Shown in pieces: positions 16,744-25,102 of a stretch of DNA of 64,000 nucleotides. How positions within the stretch are numbered: the first letter of the stretch is position 1; each line of letters starts with the position of its first letter. The position numbers and the translations under genes are program-made. This DNA is from CAG-390 sp045543615. Lineage in GTDB: Bacteria; Bacillota; Clostridia; Oscillospirales; CAG-272. Below the pieces are notes generated by a model. The model was not told the DNA's origin. It made no database searches and saw only the letters and a program-made list of their open reading frames with translations. The stretch covers positions 18,833 to 82,832 of the forward strand of contig JAZPXL010000039.1 in assembly GCA_045543615.1 (NCBI GenBank). Reading direction: 5' to 3'.

Positions 16744-16782
16744 AGAACTCCCACGGGATATTCCCGTGGGAGTTCTATATTA
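16744..16782. terminator. Bidirectional terminator between the anti-sigma-like gene and glyA
   Basis: A perfect 15-bp stem (AGAACTCCCACGGGA and its complement, loop TAT), with T-rich sequence on the plus strand side, between convergent genes. Confidence 0.9.
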
Positions 16783-16794
16783 TTTGTAAGCTTA

Positions 16795-18033
16795 TCAGCT
16801 ATTGTAAATCGGATACTTAGCGCAGAGTGCGGCAACTGTCTCGGCAATAGCCACCTTCTTTGCATCGAAATCAAAGATTGCGTCAGCGATAAGGTCACCG
16901 ACAATATCCATCTCCTCAAAACCAAAGCCACGAGTTGTAACTGCAGGTGTGCCTACACGGAGACCCGATGTGATTGTGGGCTTCTCGGGATCGTTGGGGA
17001 TGGCGTTCTTGTTTGCTGTGATGTGTACCTCGTCAAGCTTAACCTCAAGCTCTCTTCCGCTTGTGCCTGTTCCTCTGAGGTCAAGGAGAATCAAGTGGTT
17101 GTCTGTACCACCCGATACCATCTTGATGCCACGCTCGCTAAACTTAGAGGCAAGGCGTGCTGCATTTGCAACAACCTGCTTCTGATAGTCAACAAACTCA
17201 GGACGGAGAGCCTCGCCGAGCGCAACTGCCTTTGCGGCGATGATGTGCATAAGAGGGCCACCCTGTGTGCCGGGGAATATTGCCTTGTCAACCTTCTTTG
17301 CGTGCTCCTCACGGCAGAGGATGAGTCCACCTCTGGGGCCACGAAGAGTTTTATGTGTTGTGGTTGTAACGATGTCTGCATAGGGTACGGGCGAGGGATG
17401 AACACCTGCGGCAACAAGACCTGCGATGTGAGCCATATCTACCATAAGATATGCGCCAACCTCGTCAGCGATCTCACGGAAGCGTGCGAAGTCGATAATT
17501 CTTGCGTATGCGCTTGCGCCTGCAATAATCATCTTAGGCTTGCACTCAAGTGCCATACGGCGAACCTCGTCATAATTGATGAGGCCTGTAATCTCGTCAA
17601 CGCCGTACTGGTAAATTTCAAAATACTTACCCGAAATATTGATAGGAAGTCCGTGTGAAATATGTCCACCGTGAGCCAGGTTCATAGAAAGAACTCTGTC
17701 CCCTGCATTAAGGAGAGCGAAGAATGCGGCAAGGTTTGCGTTAGCTCCACTATGAGGCTGAACATTTGCGTGTTCAGCTCCCCAAAGTCGACAAGCACGC
17801 TCGCGTGCTATCTCTTCTACCTCATCAACAAATTCGCATCCACCGTAGTAACGATGCGCAGGGTAACCTTCTGCGTACTTGTTGGTAAGAATATTTCCTG
17901 CTGCAAGCAGAACTGCCTCAGAAACGATATTCTCAGAAGCGATAAGCTCAATATTGCCCTTTTGACGATTAAATTCTCTGCCAACGGCAGCACTTACTTC
18001 TGCATCAAATTCCTGCAATCTCTCAAAAAACAT
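16795..18033 (-). CDS. glyA: Serine hydroxymethyltransferase
   Basis: A cytosolic PLP enzyme of 412 residues that interconverts serine and glycine with tetrahydrofolate, supplying one-carbon units. Seen: ELIASENIVSEAV near residue 30, NKYAEGYPAHRYYGGCEFVDEVE near 51-73, HGGHISHG near 120, and the PLP-lysine motif TTTTHKTLRGPRGG near residue 225. Length and all blocks match GlyA. CGGAGG lies 5 bases before ATG, and a near-consensus promoter stands upstream. It is monocistronic. Confidence 0.96.
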   Translation of the reverse strand: MFFERLQEFDAEVSAAVGREFNRQKGNIELIASENIVSEAVLLAAGNILTNKYAEGYPAHRYYGGCEFVDEVEEIARERACRLWGAEHANVQPHSGANANLAAFFALLNAGDRVLSMNLAHGGHISHGLPINISGKYFEIYQYGVDEITGLINYDEVRRMALECKPKMIIAGASAYARIIDFARFREIADEVGAYLMVDMAHIAGLVAAGVHPSPVPYADIVTTTTHKTLRGPRGGLILCREEHAKKVDKAIFPGTQGGPLMHIIAAKAVALGEALRPEFVDYQKQVVANAARLASKFSERGIKMVSGGTDNHLILLDLRGTGTSGRELEVKLDEVHITANKNAIPNDPEKPTITSGLRVGTPAVTTRGFGFEEMDIVGDLIADAIFDFDAKKVAIAETVAALCAKYPIYNS

Positions 18034-18066
18034 AACGACCTCCGTTAATTTTAAAAATATGCGTTT

Positions 18067-18095
18067 ATTTTATCACATTTCGTTCTCTGTGTCAA
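18067..18095 (-). promoter_or_regulatory. Promoter of glyA
   Basis: On the minus strand TTGACA and TAAAAT are separated by 17 bases, with the glyA ATG about 35 bases further on. Confidence 0.75.
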
Positions 18096-18129
18096 TGAAA
18101 AATCAAAATATTTGCGTTTTTTGGTTTGT

Positions 18130-19656
18130 TTATTTCCTTTTTTTCAAGAAAGACGGCACAAATGCAAGCGTAATTACAAGCATCGGGAAAACGGATGCTC
18201 CAAAGGACGCACAGCCACCACCCGTGCTATTGTCTCCGTCCGTGTCATTTCCACTGTCAATCCCCACATTTGTGGTAATATCGCCACTCTCCGTTGTCTC
18301 GTCACCGAGGGCAGTTGTCTCGTCATCCGGTGTCTTTGTTGTCTCATCATCCGGTGTCTTGGTTGTCTCATCATCCGGTGCGGTATATGTGTCGTTTATA
18401 TCAAAAGGTGTGTAGCTTGTGTGGTTTGCTTCAAGCTTTGTAATATCAATAACAGGGTGTCCGTCAGCTGCGCTTGCCGTCCAGATAGCCTCGCTGTTTC
18501 CAATGCCAAGAGAGACATTGTCAAGTGCGGCAAACTTCTCTGCTGTCAGCACCTTTATAGGATAGCCGTAGTTCAGCGAATCAGCACCAAGAGCCTTTTC
18601 TGTATCTGTGTAGCAGTTGTTAAACAGGATATAATTTGCCGCCTGACCGATAAACGAACCTGCGATGCCGTTTTCAATATGATTTTCTGCAACTGTACGG
18701 ATTGTAAAGCAGTTGAATATCTCGCTTGCGCTGACGTGTGCAGCTCGTCCTACAAGCCCACCGACCGAAGACTTCTCACTAACTGCCGCAGGGAGTAGCT
18801 TAACCTTAGTGTCGACAACATAGGAATTGTAAATTGCCGCACTCTCAAGGCTTGCTCCCTGACAGCCGACAAGTCCACCTATGGCGTTGAGTGTTTTCTC
18901 GCCACCGTCTCCGCCCTCAATTACGCTGTCATATACGAAACAGCCGTCAAGCACGCCACCTCCAACGACGCCTGCAATACCACCGACTAAGCAATTGGCT
19001 GTGCTCTCGCCTCCACTGTGGGTCGTTGCAACAACCTTTGCAGAGCAGCCCTTGATCGAAACAGCACCGAGATCTGCTCCAACGGCAGATGCACGGCCGA
19101 CTATACCACCGACCTCTCTGCCCTTGATGCTCTCTACCCTTGCGTGACAGTTGAAGATGGATGCTCTCCCACTCTTTGTTGCAGAAAGATGTCCGACAAT
19201 TGCACCTGCATATTTTGCAGAAACGACATTTCCTGCAATTACCGTCAGGTTCTTGACCTGCCCGTCAACAATGTATCCGAACAGACCGGCACTCTCGCCC
19301 TCGGCGTTTATGTAAAGATCGGTAACCCTGTGTCCGTCACCGTCGAAGATACCTGAAAAAACGGTCTTCTCGCTAAACCCGATCGCCGTCCACGGTATGC
19401 CCGCAAGAGAGACGTCAGCCGTCAGCTTAATATATTTGCCAAGATAGCTCTCGCCACCGTTGCAACTCTCTGCGAGCTTCTGCATATCCTCTGCGCTGCC
19501 TATGGTGTATGGATCGCTCTCGCTTCCACTTCCCGAAAGCACGACACCGTCATCGGTTGCGCTGACTTGGGGTACAAAAAGAAGGGCGAGCAACAAAAGA
19601 GCGAGTACACAGGACAACGCCCTGCCTGCACAAGCAGTAGTTTTTCCGTAATTCAT
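18130..19656 (-). CDS. Surface protein with GLUG-like repeats and GGGC-type C-terminal tail
   Basis: A 508-residue exported protein. The signal peptide (residues about 8-33, ALSCVLALLLLALLFVPQVSA) is followed by SGSGSESDPYTIGSAEDMQKLAE, a start seen in many beta-helix/GLUG proteins. Gly-rich repeats with the pattern VGGIVGxA...I.NC (about residues 130-350) follow, likely a right-handed beta-helix. Then comes a linker rich in TPDDETTK (about residues 420-470). The end is STGGGCASFGASVF...FVPSFLKKRK: a Gly-Gly-Cys turn, a hydrophobic span and a basic tail, resembling Cys-type CTERM sorting signals rather than LPXTG. Start 19656 is chosen because AGGAG lies 5 bases upstream of that ATG. Probably an adhesin or glycan-binding protein; ligand unknown. 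Confidence 0.8.
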   Translation of the reverse strand: MNYGKTTACAGRALSCVLALLLLALLFVPQVSATDDGVVLSGSGSESDPYTIGSAEDMQKLAESCNGGESYLGKYIKLTADVSLAGIPWTAIGFSEKTVFSGIFDGDGHRVTDLYINAEGESAGLFGYIVDGQVKNLTVIAGNVVSAKYAGAIVGHLSATKSGRASIFNCHARVESIKGREVGGIVGRASAVGADLGAVSIKGCSAKVVATTHSGGESTANCLVGGIAGVVGGGVLDGCFVYDSVIEGGDGGEKTLNAIGGLVGCQGASLESAAIYNSYVVDTKVKLLPAAVSEKSSVGGLVGRAAHVSASEIFNCFTIRTVAENHIENGIAGSFIGQAANYILFNNCYTDTEKALGADSLNYGYPIKVLTAEKFAALDNVSLGIGNSEAIWTASAADGHPVIDITKLEANHTSYTPFDINDTYTAPDDETTKTPDDETTKTPDDETTALGDETTESGDITTNVGIDSGNDTDGDNSTGGGCASFGASVFPMLVITLAFVPSFLKKRK

Positions 19657-19869
19657 ATTGTCTCCTTGATTAATATTTATTAGCATAGAAAATTAAATGT
19701 TTTACAGTTTTAAATACATTATAAAGCATTGTGCGACATTTGTCAACAAAAATCAAATAAGCTTTATTTAAGTAAATATTTTCTTGCAAGTAATTTGTGC
19801 AAATAGTTGCTTTTTGTCTTTGCAAGTTGTATTATTTTCACAAAATTCAATAGTTTAATAATAAAATTG

Positions 19870-19899
19870 TTGACAAACAACCTCTCTACCAAATATAAT
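19870..19899 (+). promoter_or_regulatory. Promoter of solute-binding protein 1
   Basis: TTGACA and TATAAT with an 18-base spacer, preceded by TTG as at the other two paralogs. Confidence 0.8.
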
Positions 19900-19936
19900 A
19901 AAAGTGTAAATTTTTTTACAAACGAGGTAAAACAAA

Positions 19937-21430
19937 ATGAAAAAGACTACTCTTAAGCTTTTGGCTCTTGTGCTTGCTCTTCTGATGCTTGTCACCTCGG
20001 GAGTTCTTGTAGCTTGTGTAGATAACCAGACACAGGTTGACGACACAACAGCAAAGCCCGATGCCAGCGTCACGCCCGATGACACCACAGGGATCGTTTA
20101 CGAATTTCCCGAGGCAAATTACAATAAGGAGTTTGTTGTAATCTCCCGTGACCCCGACGCAACTTCCTATCCCGCATTCTATATCGACACCGATGCTTCG
20201 ACTGATACAATGAGCTCAGCTGTATTTGCCAGAAACATAAATACTGAGGAGTTCTACGGAATCACAATCACACAGCGTCCTACAAGCGGCATTTCCGAAT
20301 ATGTAAGATCTGCCATCTCCACAGGTACATTTGATTTTGATGTAATTCTTGAGAACAGAACAAATCTCTCAAAGCTTGCTAAGGAAAACGCACTCTACGA
20401 TTTCAACAAGCTTGGCATAGATTTCACCACTCCCTGGTGGGACGCCAACTGCGCTGAGGGTTATGAAATCTGCGGAAAGCTTTTCATTATGGCAAATGAC
20501 ACCTCCGTAAGTAACCTTGCAGGTGCTCGCTTCCTTTACTTCAATAAGAACCTCATCAACAAGTACCAGCTCACAAATCCCCACGATTATATTAAGAGCA
20601 ACGATTGGACTCTTGACAACTTCCTTACGCTCGTAACGTCCGTTCACGAGGAAAACGGTGACGGTCTTGCAGATGGTCAGGACATTTACGGTCTTCTCCA
20701 GGAAACAGGCGACAGCAACGGCGTGGCTCTCCACTGGCTTGTAGGCTGTGGCGTCAAGTTCTCTGAAAAGGATTCCGAGGGCAGAGTTATTGTTAACTTT
20801 GATGCAAACAAGGTTTCCGGTATCCTCTCCAAGCTCAGCGAGGTACTCCAGAGCAGCGAGTGTGTAATCAACTACACAAAGGCAGCTGCAGGTGCTGATA
20901 CATCCGCACACGGTAACATATACAACTACGGCCGTGCGCTCTTCGCTCAGGACCACTTCCTCTTCATCCAGGCTAATATGGGTACATCCAACCAGTTCTC
21001 CGAGATTGAAGGCTCGGGCTACGGCGTTGCTCCCAACCCCAAGTACAACAAGGATCAGGACAGATACTACCACAAGATGGACAAGCTCTCCAATATCTGG
21101 GCTATCCCGAATGCACCCTCCTTTGATTATGAATACATCGCAAATGTTATGGATTACTGGGCATACCAGTCCTCCAAGACAGTAATGCCCGCTTACTATG
21201 AAATCACCATCAAGACACGTCGAGTTGTCGATCCCTACGACTCCGAAATTCTCGATATCGTTAAGGGCAGCATTATGTACGATCTGTCCGAGGTATTCGA
21301 TGTAGGCGTTAACGATGCTATCTGGGCAGGCTACGAAAAGGGTACCTTCTCCTCATCCTGGAGAACAACCAAGGTAGTTATTTCCAAGACTCTGCAAAAG
21401 CTCAATGATGCTATTGAAGATCTTGAATAA
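19937..21430 (+). CDS. ABC-type sugar solute-binding lipoprotein, paralog 1 of 3
   Basis: A 497-residue extracellular lipoprotein of the SBP_bac_1 type: signal peptide with lipobox VLVAC (Cys near residue 27), a Thr/Asp-rich linker, then the binding domain. Blocks shared with the next two genes include VISRDPDATSYPAFYIDTDA, NCAEGYEICGKLFIMANDTSVSNLAG, GVAPNPKYNKDQDRYYHKMDK and YWAYQSSKTVMPAYYEITIKTRRV. It should capture a sugar or oligosaccharide for an ABC importer. No permease or ATPase gene for a sugar importer lies anywhere in the window. It is the most divergent of the three copies. Ribosome site GAGGTA, own promoter and own terminator. Confidence 0.88.
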   Translation: MKKTTLKLLALVLALLMLVTSGVLVACVDNQTQVDDTTAKPDASVTPDDTTGIVYEFPEANYNKEFVVISRDPDATSYPAFYIDTDASTDTMSSAVFARNINTEEFYGITITQRPTSGISEYVRSAISTGTFDFDVILENRTNLSKLAKENALYDFNKLGIDFTTPWWDANCAEGYEICGKLFIMANDTSVSNLAGARFLYFNKNLINKYQLTNPHDYIKSNDWTLDNFLTLVTSVHEENGDGLADGQDIYGLLQETGDSNGVALHWLVGCGVKFSEKDSEGRVIVNFDANKVSGILSKLSEVLQSSECVINYTKAAAGADTSAHGNIYNYGRALFAQDHFLFIQANMGTSNQFSEIEGSGYGVAPNPKYNKDQDRYYHKMDKLSNIWAIPNAPSFDYEYIANVMDYWAYQSSKTVMPAYYEITIKTRRVVDPYDSEILDIVKGSIMYDLSEVFDVGVNDAIWAGYEKGTFSSSWRTTKVVISKTLQKLNDAIEDLE

Positions 21431-21457
21431 CCTTCATTAATAAAAACATAGTACAGC

Positions 21458-21494
21458 TGTGGCGTCGGAAATCGCTTCCGACGCCACATTTTTT
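21458..21494 (+). terminator. Terminator of solute-binding protein 1
   Basis: A perfect 13-bp stem (TGTGGCGTCGGAA and its complement), loop ATCGC, ending in TTTTTT. Confidence 0.93.
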
Positions 21495-21545
21495 GTTTTT
21501 CATCATAATTGTATACGAAAATATTTTGAAATGTTAATTTTTTTG

Positions 21546-21574
21546 TTGACAAACGCAACTATTCATAGTAAAAT
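21546..21574 (+). promoter_or_regulatory. Promoter of solute-binding protein 2
   Basis: TTGACA and TAAAAT with a 17-base spacer; start of transcription near 21581 supports the ATG at 21609 over the longer open frame beginning at 21459. Confidence 0.8.
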
Positions 21575-21608
21575 AAATGTAACAAAATCAAACTGTGAGG
21601 TACAGTCA

Positions 21609-23105
21609 ATGAAAAAATCAGCTATCAAGGTCTTGACGGTAGTGCTTGCAATACTTCTGCTTGCCACCACGGGAGTGCTTGCGTCCTGTGTTGATAACAC
21701 CACTCCTCCCGATGACACAACCAAAAATGCAGGAGTTGTACCCGACTCAAGCGGTGATGACACCACACCTGTATTCCCTACCGCCGACTACAAGGGTAAG
21801 GAATTCGTTGTTTTCTCCCGCAACCCCGACGCTGTGTCCTACGCTGCGCTCTACATTGATACCGATGCAGCAACCGACACAATGAGCTCCGCTGTGTACA
21901 CCAGAAACACAAACACAGAGGAATTCTACAAAATCACAATTACTCAGCTTACAGCTCCGGACTTCAAAAATGATGTAAAGAACGCTATCAGCGGCGGCGG
22001 TCAGTTCCCCTACGATGTGCTTCTTCACGGTAGAAATAATATGGCTGTTCTCTGCCAGGAGAATTATCTCTATGACTTCAATGAGCTTGGACTTGATTTC
22101 ACCAAGCCCTGGTGGGACGTAAACTGCGCTGAAGGCTTTGAGGTTGCAGGTAAACTCTTCTTTATGGCAAACGATACCTCTGTAAGCAACCTTGCAGGTG
22201 TTCGTTGTGCTTTCTTCAACAAGAACCTTGTTTCAAGATTTAAACTCACAAGCCCCCACGATTATGTTCGTAATAACGATTGGACAATTGAAAACTTCCT
22301 CTCTCTTGTTGAAGCTTGCCGCGAGGACAACGGTGACGGCGTGCTCAACTGGGAGGACGTTTACGGTGCTTGCGATGACGAGGGTGGCTCCGGTGCTGAC
22401 GTTGTGGCTCTCATCATTGGCTCCGGTATGAGATACTCCGTTTCAAACGCAGACGGTGAGCTTGAGTTCGCAATTGATGTCGAAAGAATAGATGACATCA
22501 TCTCAAAGGTAGCAACAGTTTACCAGAATAAACAGTCCACAACTACATACGGCAAGGTTTCCGACGGAGCAGATACCTCCGGTTACGCAAATATCTACAA
22601 CTACTGCCGTGGACTCTTTGCAAGTGATCACTTCCTCTTCATTCTTAATAATATGGGCGTTATCAATCAGTTCTCCGAGATGGAGGGCGAGGGCTTTGGT
22701 ATTGTTCCCGTTCCGAAATATAACAAGGACCAGGACCGCTACTACAACAAGATCGACAAGAACTCAAACATCTGGGCTATCCCCAACGCCACATCACTCG
22801 ACTTTGACTGTGTTGCTAATGTAATGGACTACTGGGCATATCAGTCCTCAACAACAGTTATGCCTGCATATTACGAGATCACACTCAAAACACGCCGTGT
22901 TGCAGACCCGTTTGATGCAGAAATGCTTGATGTTATCAAGGCAAGCACAATGTATGACTTCGTTGACGTTTCCGATATCAAGATTGCAACAGCAATTTGG
23001 AGCGGATACACAAACGGATCCTTCTCTTCTCAGTGGAAGGCTCAGAAGATAGTTCTCGGCAAATCCCTTGGTAAGCTCAACGATACTCTGGCAACACTTC
23101 AATAA
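21609..23105 (+). CDS. ABC-type sugar solute-binding lipoprotein, paralog 2 of 3
   Basis: A 498-residue lipoprotein (lipobox VLASC near residue 26) with the same architecture as its neighbours and a particularly close match to paralog 3: the linker DTTKNAGVVP, the block VVFSRNPDAVSYAALYIDTDAATD, and the AISGGGQFPYDVLLHGRNNM segment are nearly the same in both. It should bind a related sugar outside the membrane. The start at 21609 is preferred: GAGGTA lies 7-8 bases upstream and a signal peptide begins there. Monocistronic. The two close copies suggest a recent duplication; the substrate may have diverged. Confidence 0.88.
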   Translation: MKKSAIKVLTVVLAILLLATTGVLASCVDNTTPPDDTTKNAGVVPDSSGDDTTPVFPTADYKGKEFVVFSRNPDAVSYAALYIDTDAATDTMSSAVYTRNTNTEEFYKITITQLTAPDFKNDVKNAISGGGQFPYDVLLHGRNNMAVLCQENYLYDFNELGLDFTKPWWDVNCAEGFEVAGKLFFMANDTSVSNLAGVRCAFFNKNLVSRFKLTSPHDYVRNNDWTIENFLSLVEACREDNGDGVLNWEDVYGACDDEGGSGADVVALIIGSGMRYSVSNADGELEFAIDVERIDDIISKVATVYQNKQSTTTYGKVSDGADTSGYANIYNYCRGLFASDHFLFILNNMGVINQFSEMEGEGFGIVPVPKYNKDQDRYYNKIDKNSNIWAIPNATSLDFDCVANVMDYWAYQSSTTVMPAYYEITLKTRRVADPFDAEMLDVIKASTMYDFVDVSDIKIATAIWSGYTNGSFSSQWKAQKIVLGKSLGKLNDTLATLQ

Positions 23106-23114
23106 ATAATTTTT

Positions 23115-23148
23115 CACCGAGGAGCGATTTAGCTCCTCGGTGTTTTTT
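23115..23148 (+). terminator. Terminator of solute-binding protein 2
   Basis: An 11-bp stem (CACCGAGGAGC and its complement), loop GATTTA, ending in TTTTTT. Confidence 0.92.
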
Positions 23149-23270
23149 GCACAAAAGCAATATAGCCAAAATCAACAAATTGCACAAAAATTATTATTTA
23201 ATCAGATTTAACGTTGTTTTTTTGAATAATAATCGCTCGAAAAATATTTCGAAAAAATTAACTTTACTTG

Positions 23271-23299
23271 TTGACATTTTGAATGATACATAGTATAAT
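23271..23299 (+). promoter_or_regulatory. Promoter of solute-binding protein 3
   Basis: TTGACA and TATAAT with a 17-base spacer, a perfect sigma-A consensus. Confidence 0.85.
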
Positions 23300-23335
23300 A
23301 AAAGTAACTCAAAAAACAAAGTGAGGTAAAACCCA

Positions 23336-24832
23336 ATGAAAAAGACAATGTTCAAATTGTTGACACTCGTTCTTGCCGTTCTCCTGCTTGTTACAGGCGG
23401 AGTGCTGACAGCTTGTGTCGATAACACACAGACTCCTGACGATACAACTAAAAACGCAGGTGTTGTTCCTCCCTCCGACAGCTCAGACACCACACCGGTG
23501 TTCCCCACAGCTGACTACAAGAATAAGGAATTCGTTGTTTTCTCCCGTAACCCTGATGCAGCTTCCTATGCCGCTTTCTACATCGATACCGATGCAGCAA
23601 CCGACACAATGAGCTCTGCTGTGTTCACAAGAAACACAAACACAGAGGAATTCTACAAGATCTCCATTACTCAGGTAGTTGCCGAGAGTTTCAAGGATGA
23701 TGTAAAAAACGCCATCAGTGGTGGTGGAGATTTCCCCTATGATGTTCTTCTCCACGGTAGAAACAATATGGCTTCTCTTTCTCAGGAAAACTATCTCTAC
23801 GACTTCAACGAGCTCGGTATTGATTTCACAAAGCCCTGGTGGGATGCAAACTGTGCTGAAGGCTTTGAGGTTGCAGGCAAGCTCTTCTTTATGGTTAACG
23901 ACACATCCGTAAGTAACCTTGCAGGTGTACGTTCTGCATTCTTTAGCAAGAACCTTATCGACAGATTCCAGCTCAGAAGCCCCCACGATTATATCCGCGA
24001 GGACGATTGGACACTCGAAAACTTCCTCTCTCTCATTGAGGTTTGTCACGAGGACAACGGCGACGGCATCGCTAACTGGGAAGATATCTACGGTATCTGC
24101 GACGAGCCCGGCTCCTCCAACAGTGATATCGTTGCTCTCATCATCGGCTCAGGCGTAAGATACTCCGTAACAAATGCTGACGGTGAGATCGAGCTTGCTA
24201 TCAATCCCGAAAAGGTTGATGACATCATCTCCAAGGTTGCAACAGTTTACCAGAACAAGGAATCCACAACTACATACAATGACGTTTCCAACGGCGCAGA
24301 TATGTCTGCATACGCAAATATGTTCAACTACTGCCGTGGACTCTTCGCAAGTGACCACTTCCTCTTCCTCTTCAATAATATGGGCGTTATGAACCAGTTC
24401 TCCGAGATGGAAGGCAAGGGCTTCGGTATCGTTCCCGTTCCGAAGTACAACAAGGATCAGGAAGGCTATCACAACAAGGTTGACAAGAACTCCAACATCT
24501 GGGCTATCCCCAACGCAACATCTCTTGACTTCGAGTGCATCGGTAACGTAATGGATTACTGGGCATACCAGTCCTCCACAACAGTTATGCCTGCATACTA
24601 CGAGATCACACTTAAGACTCGCCGTGTAACTGACCCGATCGATGCTGAAATGCTCGACCTCATCAAGAACAGCGTAATGTATGACCTTGCCGACGTTCAC
24701 AGCCTCAATATTGCTTCTGCAATTTGGTCCGGCTACACAAATGGTACATTCTCATCCCAGTGGAAAGTACAGAAGATCGTTCTTGGTAAGTCTATCGAAA
24801 AGCTCAATGATACAATGGCTGAGCTTGACTAA
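23336..24832 (+). CDS. ABC-type sugar solute-binding lipoprotein, paralog 3 of 3
   Basis: A 498-residue lipoprotein (lipobox VLTAC near residue 27). It shares with paralog 2 the linker, the RNPDA...DTDAATDTMSSAV block, the NFLSLIEVCHEDNGDGIANWEDIYG block (written VEACREDNGDGVLNWEDVYG in paralog 2) and the C-terminal SGYTNGTFSSQWKVQKIVLGKS. The EF-hand-like DNGDGxxNWED stretch near residue 240 could bind calcium, by appearance only. Ribosome site GTGAGGTA. It stands immediately upstream of the sugar-type catabolic operon but has its own terminator. No permease partner is in the window. Confidence 0.88.
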   Translation: MKKTMFKLLTLVLAVLLLVTGGVLTACVDNTQTPDDTTKNAGVVPPSDSSDTTPVFPTADYKNKEFVVFSRNPDAASYAAFYIDTDAATDTMSSAVFTRNTNTEEFYKISITQVVAESFKDDVKNAISGGGDFPYDVLLHGRNNMASLSQENYLYDFNELGIDFTKPWWDANCAEGFEVAGKLFFMVNDTSVSNLAGVRSAFFSKNLIDRFQLRSPHDYIREDDWTLENFLSLIEVCHEDNGDGIANWEDIYGICDEPGSSNSDIVALIIGSGVRYSVTNADGEIELAINPEKVDDIISKVATVYQNKESTTTYNDVSNGADMSAYANMFNYCRGLFASDHFLFLFNNMGVMNQFSEMEGKGFGIVPVPKYNKDQEGYHNKVDKNSNIWAIPNATSLDFECIGNVMDYWAYQSSTTVMPAYYEITLKTRRVTDPIDAEMLDLIKNSVMYDLADVHSLNIASAIWSGYTNGTFSSQWKVQKIVLGKSIEKLNDTMAELD

Positions 24833-24854
24833 TTGACAATAGCCACAATATCTA

Positions 24855-24894
24855 TCCCGAGAAGCGGCTTGTGCCGCTTCTCGGGAGTTTTTTT
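24855..24894 (+). terminator. Terminator of solute-binding protein 3
   Basis: A 14-bp perfect stem (TCCCGAGAAGCGGC and its complement, loop TTGT), followed by GTTTTTTT. Confidence 0.94.
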
Positions 24895-24999
24895 GCTTTT
24901 CTTTACACAAAAATTGCTATTTTATAGCGAATATTTTGGGTGGTTTTTATTGATTATTCATATATATATTATAAATTAATAAAAGATATAAGAAATTTC

Positions 25000-25028
25000 T
25001 TGACAAATTCTTCTCTTCAATGTATAAT
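25000..25028 (+). promoter_or_regulatory. Promoter of the seven-gene catabolic operon
   Basis: TTGACA and TATAAT with a 17-base spacer, a perfect sigma-A consensus, about 75 bases upstream of the first start codon. No clear operator palindrome was found in the leader. Confidence 0.85.
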
Positions 25029-25102
25029 TATAGTGAAATTATTTTTGGATTTCTAAGCAAACAATGGGGATTTCCCCCTTACGCATAAGTAAAGGCAAAA
25101 TA

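Noticed and set aside
16609..17658. A 349-codon plus-strand open frame
   Set aside because: It lies antisense to glyA and overlaps the terminator and the end of the ECF partner gene; its Cys-rich composition is a product of the glyA antisense frame.
21459..21608. 50-residue N-terminal extension of solute-binding protein 2
   Set aside because: It would run through the terminator of the previous gene and the gene's own promoter; the signal peptide begins at 21609.
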